Of a stretch of DNA of 64,000 nt, positions 56,143 to 64,000 are shown piece after piece (position 1 is the stretch's first letter; every line of letters begins with the position of its first letter). The position numbers and the translations under genes are program-made. Under the pieces are notes generated by a model. It had not been told where the DNA came from. It saw nothing but the letters and a program-made list of their open reading frames with translations, and did not search any database. The stretch lies in the NCBI GenBank assembly GCA_002389905.1, contig DGRE01000057.1, positions 20,558 through 84,557 of the forward strand, written 5' to 3'. The stretch comes from Hungatella sp. UBA4396. GTDB taxonomy: Bacteria > Bacillota > Clostridia > Lachnospirales > Lachnospiraceae.

Positions 56143-56215
56143 GCGCGAGTGGCTCAGTTGGTGGAGTACGACCTTGCCAAGGTCGGGGTCGCGGGTTCGA
56201 GTCCCGTCTCGCGCT
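56143..56215 (+). tRNA. tRNA-Gly (GCC)
   Basis: Acceptor arms GCGCGAG and CTCGCGC pair fully. The stem CGACC/GGTCG encloses TTGCCAA, anticodon GCC. T-loop GGGTTCGAGTCCC is intact. No encoded CCA; a run of T residues follows at once and may act as terminator. An integrase remnant lies 150 bases downstream. Confidence 0.96.
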
Positions 56216-56364
56216 TTTTTTATTTACAGCGGAAACCTAGATTTTACCAGGGTTTTCGCTATTTTTTTGTGTTTTTCAGGCTGTAGACAGCTTAGGTACA
56301 TTATCAGCGTTTTGATTGCTGGAAAAGTTTTTCTCACCGTATATGTGGACTTCTTGGAGTGCCC

Positions 56365-56523
56365 CTAACGTTCTGCATACTTTTCCAAAACATAGGCAAT
56401 ATGCCTTGATGTAATCCGTTTACCATTTCTCATAAAAATAAAATCGCTTTGGCAGTCAATCTTTTTCAGAATATCAATTGCCTTTCGTACTATGACAACG
56501 AACCAATCCCGGTTTTTTTGTTA
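56365..56523 (-). pseudogene. fragment of a tyrosine recombinase (phage/ICE-type integrase)
   Basis: On the minus strand an open stretch of about 50 codons between two stops, with no start, reads NRDWFVVIVRKAIDILKKID, then DFIFMRNGKRITSRHIAYV and LEKYAER before a stop. This matches the part of Tn916/phage-type integrases just ahead of the catalytic H-x-x-R box (KAIxIL, FIF, GKRIT, LEKYAE). The N-terminal domain and all catalytic boxes are missing, so it is a remnant. Its position just after tRNA-Gly suggests a decayed element once inserted at the tRNA. Confidence 0.65.
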
Positions 56524-56758
56524 ACTCCACGATCTCATAGAAATTGTAAAGAGTTATCTTTTTCTTTTACAGTTTGTTTTCTTGTAAAAGTTATCAATAG
56601 ATTCATATAACAGTATGGATATTCAAATATTAGTGTGATAAAATGATTTTATTATTTGATTTGAAATCTAATTATAGCAATAATGGGAATTTGGGTTAAG
56701 TGTTGATTTTGCTAAATAGATGTTGTGGAACAAGTTTTGTTAGTTTTGTATTAGGAGG
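56524..56758. other. AT-rich intergenic stretch downstream of the integrase remnant
   Basis: No gene recognised. It holds a CTTTTAC/GTAAAAG inverted repeat at about 56573-56599 and is much richer in A and T than the flanking chromosome. With 56216-56364, also empty, it makes about 550 bases without an intact gene. Confidence 0.4.
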
Positions 56759-56770
56759 ATGGTTGAAACT

Positions 56771-57712
56771 ATGACGTATAACATAGGCAGGCGGGAAGCT
56801 AATTTTTGCAAATATATTGAATACATGGAAAACACAGCTATACATATGAGTCCAAATGCTCCTCGAACGAATACAAAAATTAATGCACAAGGAAGCGAAT
56901 TGGCTTATATAATTTCATTATGTTATCCTGAGAGTGGTACATTATTTAGATTTCGCCCACAAAACGATTATAATATTAGCGCATTAGAAAATGATGAGCT
57001 TTGGTTTTCTGCAGCTAGAACATTTAATGATCCTTTCGATAGCCTTTGCCACATTGATATAACTAAATTGTCTACGGCTGTTTTCAAAGTATTAGGGATA
57101 CCTGATCACATAAAATACATAGACAAAATAGCTAAATGTAGAGAGTATGAAAAAACATTCAAGGATATGGGCAGAAATAAAAAGGTTGTGTGTTTAACAG
57201 AAGATATTTACTCAAATCTTATGTGGGCGCATTATGCAGATAGTGGGAAGGGGTTTGCACTAGAATACGAAGTAGAAAAAATGACCATGGCACTAATGAA
57301 GGGAGATCTAAAATCACCAGTTCCATACCCTGTGATTTACTCCGGTGAGCGCTATGACGTAACACATGATGCTATAAATTGGTTTAAGTCTGTTATGGAC
57401 AAAAATGGAACGCATTCAGTTGATGGTTTGCTTCTTGTAAAGCCAGTTATACGCAAAGGCATAAGTTGGGGTTATGAAAAAGAGTGGCGAATTATAGATG
57501 TAAGCAACTATTTCGGAGACGATATTAGTTACGCTTCTTTGCCTTTCGTCAAACCTAAAGCTGTTTATATTGGATATAACACTCCAAAAGATTATGAGTT
57601 AAGAATCATAGACATTTGCAAGTGTAAGAAGATTGACTTGCACAAAATCAGGCTAGATAACGATGGAAACAAAAGCAGCCTAAGTAGCGTACCTTTGAAT
57701 TTGTGGTCGTGA
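56771..57712 (+). CDS. DUF2971-family protein
   Basis: A 313-residue protein of unknown function. It shows the DUF2971 pattern: GTLFRFRPQNDYNISALENDELWFSAARTFNDPFDS, then VVCLTEDIYSNLMWAHYADSGKGFALEYEV, YEKEWRIID and a late KAVYIGYNTP strand. Such proteins are common in mobile and defence-rich regions of bacteria, but no activity is established. The ATG at 56771 lies 12 bases after AGGAGG; the ATG at 56759 is inside that site. Base composition is more AT-rich than the neighbouring chromosome, and it follows an integrase remnant, so it was probably acquired. Confidence 0.75.
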   Translation: MTYNIGRREANFCKYIEYMENTAIHMSPNAPRTNTKINAQGSELAYIISLCYPESGTLFRFRPQNDYNISALENDELWFSAARTFNDPFDSLCHIDITKLSTAVFKVLGIPDHIKYIDKIAKCREYEKTFKDMGRNKKVVCLTEDIYSNLMWAHYADSGKGFALEYEVEKMTMALMKGDLKSPVPYPVIYSGERYDVTHDAINWFKSVMDKNGTHSVDGLLLVKPVIRKGISWGYEKEWRIIDVSNYFGDDISYASLPFVKPKAVYIGYNTPKDYELRIIDICKCKKIDLHKIRLDNDGNKSSLSSVPLNLWS

Positions 57713-57976
57713 AGAGATGTGAATCTAAAAAACCTATAGATTGTCCATATACAAAAGCCATGAAGTTCACCCAGAGCACATAAATTCGAAGCTGATGTTA
57801 TAAGCATACGAGTAATACATTCGCCTAATAAACATTGGCGGGTGCCGATATAGTTTCTGCTAAACCATATTAGACAGTGACTTTTTATAGTTTCTAAATT
57901 GCCCATTATATTTATAAAGGTTATTAAAAATGTAAAAAAATAAAACTGATAAATAAAAACTTATGGTGATAAAAAT

Positions 57977-58396
57977 ATGATAATTATTAGATATGTGCAG
58001 GAAGAAGATAAGGATTTCTGGTTCAAATTAGATAAGCACTTACCTCAAAGTGAATTTGAAAAGAAAATCAGAGATAAAATGGGATATATACTGTTAGAGG
58101 ATAATATCCCTATTGGTTTATTAAGGTATAATCTGTTTTGGGACAATATCCCTTTTTGTACAATGCTTTATATTCAACGAGAGTATCAGCATAAAGGATA
58201 TGGTAGTAAACTTGTGAAATTTTGGGAAGAAAATATGAAGGTAGCAGGATATGAATTAATTATGACTTCAACTCAAGTAGATGAAGATGCACAGCATTTT
58301 TATAGAAAAATAGGGTATCATGATTCGGGAGGATTGATTATTAATGTTCCCAATTTTAAACAGCCTATGGAAATGTTTTTCATAAAAGTAATTTAA
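57977..58396 (+). CDS. GNAT-family N-acetyltransferase
   Basis: A 139-residue GNAT enzyme. The acetyl-CoA pyrophosphate loop is QHKGYGSKL in MLYIQREYQHKGYGSKLVKFWEE, followed by ELIMTSTQVDEDAQHFYRKIGYHDSGG, the motif B/C region. The acceptor substrate is unknown. The ribosome site (GGTGATA) is weak. It lies in the AT-rich stretch between the DUF2971 gene and ywbE. Confidence 0.88.
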   Translation: MIIIRYVQEEDKDFWFKLDKHLPQSEFEKKIRDKMGYILLEDNIPIGLLRYNLFWDNIPFCTMLYIQREYQHKGYGSKLVKFWEENMKVAGYELIMTSTQVDEDAQHFYRKIGYHDSGGLIINVPNFKQPMEMFFIKVI

Positions 58397-58445
58397 GTGT
58401 AAAACAATTTATTATAAACTAACTGATGCTAAAATGAGGAGAAAA

Positions 58446-58637
58446 ATGAACGGACAAAATAGAGTTGATATTAAAATAGGTGCAACAGTAAAAATTGTAT
58501 TGAAATCTGACCAAAGAACCGGAAAACTAACAGAGGGAATAGTTGGAAAAATACTAACAAACAGTAGCTTTCATCCTCATGGTATCAAAGTAATGTTAAC
58601 GAATGGACAAGTGGGGAGAATCCAGGAAATATTATGA
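58446..58637 (+). CDS. ywbE: YwbE family protein
   Basis: A 63-residue protein matching YwbE (DUF2196) almost throughout: MNGQNRVDIKIG, VKIVLKSDQRTGKLTEGIVG, ILTNSSFHPHGIKVML and GQVGRIQEIL. Its role is unknown; the small beta-rich fold suggests nucleic-acid or protein binding. The ATG at 58446 follows AGGAG; the ATG at 58434 overlaps that site. Length is normal for the family. Confidence 0.9.
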   Translation: MNGQNRVDIKIGATVKIVLKSDQRTGKLTEGIVGKILTNSSFHPHGIKVMLTNGQVGRIQEIL

Positions 58638-58910
58638 TTTAAGGCACATTATGTTTATTTTTGATAATCGTAAGTAATTAGGTTTTTCAATACCCTTAAA
58701 AGGGTATAAAGTTCCAGAAATGGGCAAAGAAAAACCATCCTTGTAAACTTTGGACGTTGAAGGATGGAACTTCTACTCATTCAATGGGCCAACCCCTTGT
58801 AGAGGGGCCGTTGTTTCTTTATGATTATAATATAACATAATAATAAAGAAATGCAATAATCTAAAAGCTTAACTTAAGCAGGACACTGGACACATCACCA
58901 GTGTCTTTTT
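58638..58910 (+). other. structured intergenic region ending in a terminator
   Basis: No gene. Several hairpins stand in a row: ATACCCTT/AAGGGTAT near 58690-58707, CCATCC/GGATGG at about 58736-58768, CCCC/GGGG around TTGTAGA near 58793-58807, and a terminator GACACTGG (58882-58889)/CCAGTGTC (58898-58905) followed by TTTTT. It may be a non-coding RNA or the decayed end of an insertion element; no family was recognised. From 58911 to 59051 only the receptor promoter region is seen. Confidence 0.4.
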
Positions 58911-58960
58911 CTTATTTGTAAAATATTAGACAAGTTATTGTAAAACATTGGTAAAGTGCA

Positions 58961-58987
58961 TATAGTTATCTAAAAATTGTCCGATAT
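58961..58987 (+). promoter_or_regulatory. possible sigma-D (flagellar/chemotaxis) promoter
   Basis: TATA (58961-58964), 15 bases, TCCGATAT (58980-58987) resembles the sigma-28 pattern TAAA-N15-GCCGATAA (3 of 4 and 6 of 8). It lies 64 bases ahead of a chemoreceptor gene, where such a promoter is expected. Confidence 0.45.
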
Positions 58988-59051
58988 ACACATTGAACTG
59001 CTGTAAATTACAACAGTATAGGCACAAACAGGATATCGGAGGATAACGAAA

Positions 59052-60995
59052 ATGAAAAGGAAACGCAAGGGCATAAGAAAAGAACTGGTGACATTTACAA
59101 TGGCGTGTATTATTTCTATTGTATTCGTGCTGTCCGCAGGTTCCATTTACCTGACTTATGAAACGACAAGGAAGTCCCTGGAAAAAAGTTTAAAGGAAAC
59201 CTCGGAGCTGGTATCTGAAAAGATAACCCAGCAGCTAAAGGAGTATTCCATCATATCTGAGTCCATCGCCCTTTATATGAAGGGGAATGTGCAAAAAGGA
59301 GGCAACATCAACATATTCTTAAGAATCTTATGTTCTCAGTATGGCCTTAAAAATATTGATATCATTTCCTCCGATGGGCTGTCCATTGTAAATGGAAAGT
59401 CTTATGAAGAAAACAGCCCTTACCTTCAGGCCAAAAGCGGAGCCCCTTCTTTGTCAGAGCCTTTGATTCACAAAGACTCCATAACCTTTGAGTACGCATA
59501 CCCTTATGATGATCTGGTCATTATGCTGGAATTCCCTTATTCTGTTTTTGAAACCATGATTGCGGATACGAAAATCGGAGATACGGGGAGCACCTACATC
59601 CTGAACCGTGAAGGAACAACAGTAGCTCATGAAGATTTTCCCCTGGTGCTGTCGCAGCAAAATAATATAGAAGCTGCAAAGGCCGATCAGGCTTCATATG
59701 GGGAAATTGCAAAGCTGGAGTCTGCAATGATCAATGGCGAAACAGGCTTTGAATTTTACCAATGGAAAGGAGAAAGCAAGTTCGGCTCCTATGCTCCTGT
59801 AAAAGACACCAATGGCTGGTCGGTCAATGTAACGGCTTCTAAGTCGGAATTTATGTCCGGTGTCAACCGGTCCATATTAAATGCCGTCATTTTAGGATTT
59901 GTTTCCATGACCCTTGCAGTTTTAGCCATGCTCCGGATCACCAACCGGATCACAAAGCCTATCGGCCAGGTGGTTGAGGCCATTGACAAGCTGTCTGCCG
60001 GGAATCTGGACATTGGGCTTCAAATGAAACGCAGGGATGAAATAGGGGGAATTGGAGAAAAGGTCAATGAAATGGCGGGAAAATACAGGGATATCATTTA
60101 TGACATTTCCTTCTTTTTACAGGAGATATCCAGTGGGAATCTTACAGTTCAAAGTGATTGTGAATACCCCGGTGAATTTAACGGCATACGCAGTTCTATG
60201 GAAATGATTGCTTCCCGTTTAAATGATATCATTTTAAATATTCATTCCTCCGCCCAGGAAGTCAGCTACGGAGCAGGCCAGGTTTCCGGTGTTGCCCAGA
60301 CTCTTGCCTCCGGCTCAGCCGCACAGGCGGAAACCGTGGACCGCTTAAATGGTTCCATTGAACATGTTTCTGAAAAAGCCATGAAAAACACAGAGTATGT
60401 GAGGATAGCCTCCGATTATGTAAATCAGTCCAGTGAAAGGGTCAGTGACGGCAACAAGCGCATGGAAAACCTGAATACAGCTATGAAAGAAGTGAGCCGG
60501 TTTTCTGAAAAGATATCAGGAATTACAAAAATCATCGAGGATATTGCATTTCAGACCAATATTCTGGCTTTAAATGCGGCGGTTGAGGCTGCTCGCGCCG
60601 GAGAAGCAGGCCAGGGCTTTGCAGTGGTAGCCGGAGAGGTGCGCAGCTTATCGGCCAAATCTGCCGAGGCAGCAAAAGAGACTGCCCTGCTTATCGGTCA
60701 TACGGCAGAGGCGGTTTCAGAGGGTAGGAAGCAGACCGATGAGACAGCAGAAATTTTAAAGGAGATAGCTGAAAAGTCCATCCTTTTGGAACAGGTGATC
60801 GGAGAAATCCAAGCCGCTTCCTTAGAACAGGCTCAGGCAATGGAGCAGATCAGGGAAGGGGTGTCCCAGGTATCAGCAGTGGTTCAATCCAATGCCGCAA
60901 CAGCCCAGGAAAGCTCATCCTCCAGTGAGGAACTCTCCGCCCAGGCCCAGATATTAAATCAGGAAGTTTTAAAGTTTAAATTATTGGAAAATTAA
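59052..60995 (+). CDS. methyl-accepting chemotaxis protein with Cache sensor
   Basis: A 647-residue chemoreceptor. A basic start and membrane helix (about 14-35) lead to an extracellular double-Cache sensor (about 40-270, including [24 protein letters not shown]), a second helix (about 275-295), a HAMP domain (about 296-350) and the cytoplasmic signalling coiled coil with the hairpin tip [36 protein letters not shown] at about 495-530. It senses a small molecule outside the cell and signals to CheA. GGAGG precedes the ATG. A stand-alone gene with no chemotaxis genes in view. Confidence 0.95.
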   Translation: MKRKRKGIRKELVTFTMACIISIVFVLSAGSIYLTYETTRKSLEKSLKETSELVSEKITQQLKEYSIISESIALYMKGNVQKGGNINIFLRILCSQYGLKNIDIISSDGLSIVNGKSYEENSPYLQAKSGAPSLSEPLIHKDSITFEYAYPYDDLVIMLEFPYSVFETMIADTKIGDTGSTYILNREGTTVAHEDFPLVLSQQNNIEAAKADQASYGEIAKLESAMINGETGFEFYQWKGESKFGSYAPVKDTNGWSVNVTASKSEFMSGVNRSILNAVILGFVSMTLAVLAMLRITNRITKPIGQVVEAIDKLSAGNLDIGLQMKRRDEIGGIGEKVNEMAGKYRDIIYDISFFLQEISSGNLTVQSDCEYPGEFNGIRSSMEMIASRLNDIILNIHSSAQEVSYGAGQVSGVAQTLASGSAAQAETVDRLNGSIEHVSEKAMKNTEYVRIASDYVNQSSERVSDGNKRMENLNTAMKEVSRFSEKISGITKIIEDIAFQTNILALNAAVEAARAGEAGQGFAVVAGEVRSLSAKSAEAAKETALLIGHTAEAVSEGRKQTDETAEILKEIAEKSILLEQVIGEIQAASLEQAQAMEQIREGVSQVSAVVQSNAATAQESSSSSEELSAQAQILNQEVLKFKLLEN

Positions 60996-61246
60996 TTTTA
61001 TCAGCTTTCCCCATGACTGTATTTTCTGACATCCCCTTACAATGCGGTTATACAGAAAGGAAACCAATTAACAATTGAAACAACAGCACTGTACATAATC
61101 AGTATGGATACAACTTACAGATTATTAAAATAGAAAAAAGACCATCATATCAATAAAGCGCCAACGGAAGGAACAGACTTTCCGCTGGTGCTTTTTCTAA
61201 CTCTGGCTATAAGTTGCTTTTATGACCAGTTGTATTTTTAATCTAT
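60996..61246. other. intergenic stretch with a terminator only
   Basis: About 250 bases after the receptor gene. The only structure seen is the terminator at 61155-61198; the first 160 bases are AT-rich and show no gene or known RNA. Confidence 0.5.
61155..61198 (+). terminator. terminator downstream of the chemoreceptor
   Basis: GCGCCA, a mismatch, CGGAA pair with TTCCG, a mismatch, TGGTGC, enclosing a 10-base loop and followed by TTTTTC. Confidence 0.8.
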
Positions 61247-61275
61247 TATACAAAAACCTATAGGAATGGTATGCT
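61247..61275 (+). promoter_or_regulatory. possible promoter of the aldolase-methionine importer unit
   Basis: TATACA (61247-61252), 17 bases, TATGCT (61270-61275) with a TG extension, 45 bases ahead of the aldolase start. Confidence 0.4.
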
Positions 61276-61319
61276 AATATACAGCAAGACGTTTTTCACA
61301 CAAGCAGGAGGAATAAAAC

Positions 61320-62237
61320 ATGATAAATTTAACAGGCTCATGGGTTGCTATGCCAACACCATTTACAGAAGATAATAAGATTGATTACAAAGCATTTGAA
61401 ACGCTGATTGAGCGTCAGATCAAGTATGGAACCTCCCAGCTCTTTGTTCTCGGCTCTGCCGGTGAAGTGACACTTTTATCACTGGAAGAGAAAAAAGAAA
61501 TCGTCCATGAGGTCATAAAGATGACAAAGGGCAGGATTCCGGTATTTTTCTCAGCTTCCGCCCTGACAACCGAGGCCAGCGTGGACTTTGCAAAATACTG
61601 TCAGGCAGAAGGAGCAGACGGCGTCATCTTTACCGTACCGCCTTATGTACTGGTTCCCCAGTCCGCCGCCCTTGCCCACTTGGATGAATGTATGAGCGCT
61701 GTTGATATTCCCTGCGGAATCTATAATAACCCGTCAAGACTCGGAGTTTTGGTAACTCCTGAAACCATAAAAACCTTATCTGATAAGCATCCTCATTTCG
61801 TAGTGGATAAAGAGGCCACCTCCAGCGTGGAGCAATTGGTTCAGGTTCAAAGGCTTTGTGAAGGAAAAATAAAGATCATGTGCTGCGACTTCCCTAAATA
61901 CTCCATTGTCATTCCGACCCTTGGAGTGGGAGGAACAGGAACCGCCAATATCGGAGGCAATATCATACCGGAAGAGGCCGCACTTTATTCCAGGCCATGG
62001 ACTTCCTTTGACATTATAGAAGAGGGCAGAGCAGAATATTTTAAATGGTTCCCCCTCCTCCAGGCTCTTTACACATTTTCCAACCCCATTGTCATTAAGG
62101 CTGCTTTAAACATCCTGGGCCTTCCGGGCGGCCATCTGCGCAAGCCCTATCAGGATTTTGGCGGAAGCAAGCTGCTGGAGCTGGAAAAGCTTATGGGAGA
62201 GCTGGGAGTGATTGACAAATACGGCGTAAAACGCTGA
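61320..62237 (+). CDS. dihydrodipicolinate synthase-family aldolase/lyase
   Basis: A 305-residue class I aldolase of the DapA superfamily: SWVAMPTPFTEDNKIDYKAF, LFVLGSAGEVTLLSLEEK, the CGIYNNPSR tyrosine segment and the likely Schiff-base Lys in FVVDKEATSS. GSAGE in place of GTTGE and the changed barrel ends suggest it is not the lysine-pathway DapA. AGGAGG precedes the ATG. It heads an apparent operon with a methionine-type ABC importer, so its substrate may be an amino-acid-derived oxo acid; that is inference. Confidence 0.85.
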   Translation: MINLTGSWVAMPTPFTEDNKIDYKAFETLIERQIKYGTSQLFVLGSAGEVTLLSLEEKKEIVHEVIKMTKGRIPVFFSASALTTEASVDFAKYCQAEGADGVIFTVPPYVLVPQSAALAHLDECMSAVDIPCGIYNNPSRLGVLVTPETIKTLSDKHPHFVVDKEATSSVEQLVQVQRLCEGKIKIMCCDFPKYSIVIPTLGVGGTGTANIGGNIIPEEAALYSRPWTSFDIIEEGRAEYFKWFPLLQALYTFSNPIVIKAALNILGLPGGHLRKPYQDFGGSKLLELEKLMGELGVIDKYGVKR

Positions 62238-62263
62238 ATCTACCTATGAAGGGCGGCGATCCG

Positions 62264-63286
62264 ATGATCATTCAATTTGAAAACGTAGAGAAAACCTTTA
62301 ACAGCAAAAAAATGCAGGTACATGCCTGTAAGGACATAAACTTAACCGTGGACAAAGGTGACATTTTCGGAGTGGTTGGTTACAGCGGAGCAGGAAAATC
62401 CACCCTGATCCGGATGGTGAACGCCCTGGAGCGGCCCACCTCCGGACGGGTAAGCGTAAACGGCGTTGTGATCAATGAATTAAAGGGATATAACCTGAGA
62501 AAAGCCAGAAAGGATACCTCCATGATATTCCAGCAGTTCAATTTGCTGGAGGCCAAAACTGTCTTTGAAAATGTGGCAATGCCTCTGATCCTCAACCATA
62601 CCCCAAAAGACGAAATCAAAAGACGGATCAATGAAATTCTGGAATTCGTCGAATTATCTGATAAGGCCCATACATACCCCGGGAAGTTGTCAGGAGGCCA
62701 GAAGCAGAGAGTTGGCATTGCCAGGGCCTTAACCACAAACCCCAGCATTTTGCTCTGCGATGAGCCCACCAGCGCCTTGGACCCGAAGACAACGGATTCC
62801 ATCTTAAACCTTTTGCAGAAGGTCAACCGGGAGCTGAACATTACCATTATGATCATCACACACCAGATCAACATTGTACAGAAGATATGCAATAAGGTGG
62901 CCGTGATGGAAGACGGCTATGTGGTTGAAATGGGAAATGTAAAGGAGATTTTTGCAAGGCCGGTACAGCCCATTACAAAGGCATTTGTGGACACGGTTGT
63001 GGACCAGTCCATCCCGGAAACCATTTTTGCGGCAGCGGCGGCAGAGAAGCAGAATTCCAGGATTTTCAGAGTCCGGTGCCTCAATGGAAATGTCTGTGAC
63101 ACCTTTACCCCTGACTTGAGAAAACGGTTTACGGCTGAGATCAACACCCTGTTTATGTCGGTCAATGAAATGCAGGGCTCTGTGTTAACCATTATCGGGC
63201 TTCAGGTAAAGGGAAGTAATGAGCAGATCCGGGAAGTGGAACAATATTTAAAAGCGAATTTTGAGTCTGAGGAGGTAGCAGTATGA
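62264..63286 (+). CDS. metN: methionine-type ABC transporter ATPase
   Basis: A 340-residue ATPase. Walker A GYSGAGKS is at 39-46, with FQQFNLLEAKTVFENVAMPL, signature LSGGQKQRVGIARAL and Walker B ILLCDEPTSALDP; the C-terminal ~80 residues are the regulatory NIL (ferredoxin-like) domain found in MetN, which senses internal methionine. The ATG at 62264 follows AAGGGCGG by about 8 bases; the ATG at 62246 is upstream of that site. It overlaps metI by 4 bases. Confidence 0.93.
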   Translation: MIIQFENVEKTFNSKKMQVHACKDINLTVDKGDIFGVVGYSGAGKSTLIRMVNALERPTSGRVSVNGVVINELKGYNLRKARKDTSMIFQQFNLLEAKTVFENVAMPLILNHTPKDEIKRRINEILEFVELSDKAHTYPGKLSGGQKQRVGIARALTTNPSILLCDEPTSALDPKTTDSILNLLQKVNRELNITIMIITHQINIVQKICNKVAVMEDGYVVEMGNVKEIFARPVQPITKAFVDTVVDQSIPETIFAAAAAEKQNSRIFRVRCLNGNVCDTFTPDLRKRFTAEINTLFMSVNEMQGSVLTIIGLQVKGSNEQIREVEQYLKANFESEEVAV

Positions 63287-63948
63287 TTGAAAGTTATTTA
63301 AGAGTTCCGGGCTCCACCCTGGCCCTTGCGGCTTCCCAGACCTTATATATGGTAGGCTGGTCTTTGGTGGCGGGAGCCCTTTTGGGAATTCTCCTTGCCA
63401 TTGTTCTGGTCCTTACAAGACCTGACGGTCTGCTGGAGAATAATGCTGTATTTTTCATCACCAGCACAACAGTCAACATCGTGCGGAGCGTGCCCTTTAT
63501 CATCATGATGGTTGCTATTATGCCTTTGACAAAGGCTGTGGTAGGCACCAGGGTAGGAACAGTGGCGGCGCTGATTCCCTTAATCGTCCACGTAGCCCCT
63601 TATCTGGCCCGGCTTTTTGAAGGTTCCCTGCTAGAGGTGAACACGGGAATCATTGAAGCTGCCCAGTCCATGGGAGCCAGCACGGTTCAGGTAATCTGGT
63701 ATTTCTTAATACCGGAAGCAAGGGCCTCCCTGGTGCTGGCCCTGACAACAGGCACCATCGGACTTCTGGGAGCCACGGCAATGGCCGGAGCCATCGGCGC
63801 AGGAGGCGTGGGAAACCTGGCCCTTGTCTATGGTTACGAAAGGCTTAACATGCCCTTGATGGCGGTGACTGTCATCATTCTGGTGGTTCTGGTCCAATTG
63901 ATCCAATCCCTGGGTAACGTTGCAGCCCGCAAGCTGAGACACATATAA
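63283..63948 (+). CDS. metI: methionine-type ABC transporter permease
   Basis: A 221-residue membrane protein with five or six helices. The MetI features are visible: SQTLYMVGWSLVAGALLGILLAI, NIVRSVPFIIMMVAIMPLTK, VAPYLARLFEGSLLEVNTGIIEAAQSMGAS (the EAA loop) and the ending GAIGAGGVGNLALVYGYERLN. The ATGA overlap with metN shows coupled translation. A binding-protein gene most likely starts just before the window ends. Confidence 0.94.
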   Translation: MIESYLRVPGSTLALAASQTLYMVGWSLVAGALLGILLAIVLVLTRPDGLLENNAVFFITSTTVNIVRSVPFIIMMVAIMPLTKAVVGTRVGTVAALIPLIVHVAPYLARLFEGSLLEVNTGIIEAAQSMGASTVQVIWYFLIPEARASLVLALTTGTIGLLGATAMAGAIGAGGVGNLALVYGYERLNMPLMAVTVIILVVLVQLIQSLGNVAARKLRHI

Positions 63949-63983
63949 ACCTGAAATCTAAGTTCAAGATGAGGAGAAAAAGT

Positions 63984-64000
63984 TTGAAACATAGAGATAG
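63984..64000 (+). CDS. possible start of the next gene (binding protein expected)
   Basis: GAGGAG at 63971-63976 lies 7 bases before a TTG at 63984 that opens a frame reading (M)KHRD and runs off the window. After metN-metI the next gene is usually metQ, the binding lipoprotein, whose basic start would fit. Only five codons are visible, so this is a positional guess. Confidence 0.35.

Noticed and set aside
57823..57875. GCCTAAT and ATTAGAC boxes about 50 bases apart, resembling an integron attC site.
   Set aside because: The crossover position is AAT/ATT instead of AAC/GTT, the inner boxes do not pair, and no integron integrase or cassette array is present.

Overview
The window looks like the chromosome of a spore-forming, anaerobic, gut-type member of the Firmicutes, most likely Lachnospiraceae (the Clostridium / Enterocloster / Lacrimispora side). 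Three things point there: the conserved sporulation and division block (spoVT, rqcP, yabP, yabQ, divIC, spoIIE-type phosphatase, tilS, hpt, ftsH), the strong AGGAGG-type ribosome binding sites, and the mix of glucuronide, sugar-acid, peptide and nucleoside uptake genes plus a superoxide reductase. The assignment is inferred from gene content; no database was searched.

Layout. (1) 1-4266: a glucuronide-use operon with the end of a GH3 glycosidase, a GPH-family sugar transporter, a small TM2-domain protein and a GH2 beta-glucuronidase, closed by a palindromic terminator; a convergent FAD dehydrogenase follows. (2) 5863-19429: the housekeeping/sporulation block pth-mfd-spoVT-(47-aa protein)-hup-rqcP-yabP-yabQ-divIC-spoIIE-tilS-hpt-ftsH, in nearly the Bacillus subtilis order, with a secreted metallo-beta-lactamase-fold protein inserted on the other strand. 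(3) 19516-25183: a GH13 glycosidase, tRNA-Tyr, a methyltransferase, a superoxide reductase, a cation/proton antiporter behind a fluoride riboswitch, then tRNA-Phe and tRNA-Gly.

(4) 25558-41291: three GntR-controlled catabolic operons. The first has a 12-TM carrier, a hydantoinase-A-like ATPase with no B subunit, an HExxH protein, and YiaK- and YiaL-like enzymes. The second, divergent from its regulator across a repeat-rich operator, has a cyclase, a ketopantoate-reductase-like enzyme, a DapA/NanA-like aldolase and a zinc dehydrogenase. After a PD-(D/E)XK (Rpn-type) gene comes the third, reading leftwards: regulator, SDR dehydrogenase, YhcH-like protein and M28 peptidase. Together they suggest breakdown of sugar acids or related carboxylates; the substrates cannot be read from sequence. 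(5) 41448-46174: a BMP-type (nucleoside-like) ABC importer under a perfect consensus promoter. (6) 46265-56017: a regulator resembling a sigma-54 activator but lacking its ATPase and sigma-contact motifs, divergent from an oligopeptide ABC importer operon that ends with an M42 aminopeptidase and a C26 amidotransferase.

(7) 56074-58910: tRNA-Gly(GCC), then a visibly AT-rich accessory stretch with a broken tyrosine-recombinase fragment, a DUF2971 protein, a GNAT acetyltransferase and a YwbE protein. (8) 58961 to the end: a chemoreceptor, a second DapA-like aldolase and the start of a methionine-type ABC importer.

Most notable signals: a fluoride riboswitch with its own terminator ahead of an antiporter; a 51-bp unit present as a tandem pair at two sites, one extending the C-terminus of TilS and supplying the hpt ribosome binding site; a spoIIE promoter with the 21-bp spacer and Spo0A-box-like sites known from Bacillus; a SpoIIE homologue with no membrane domain; and a hairpin over the yabP ribosome binding site that overlaps a possible sigma-E promoter.
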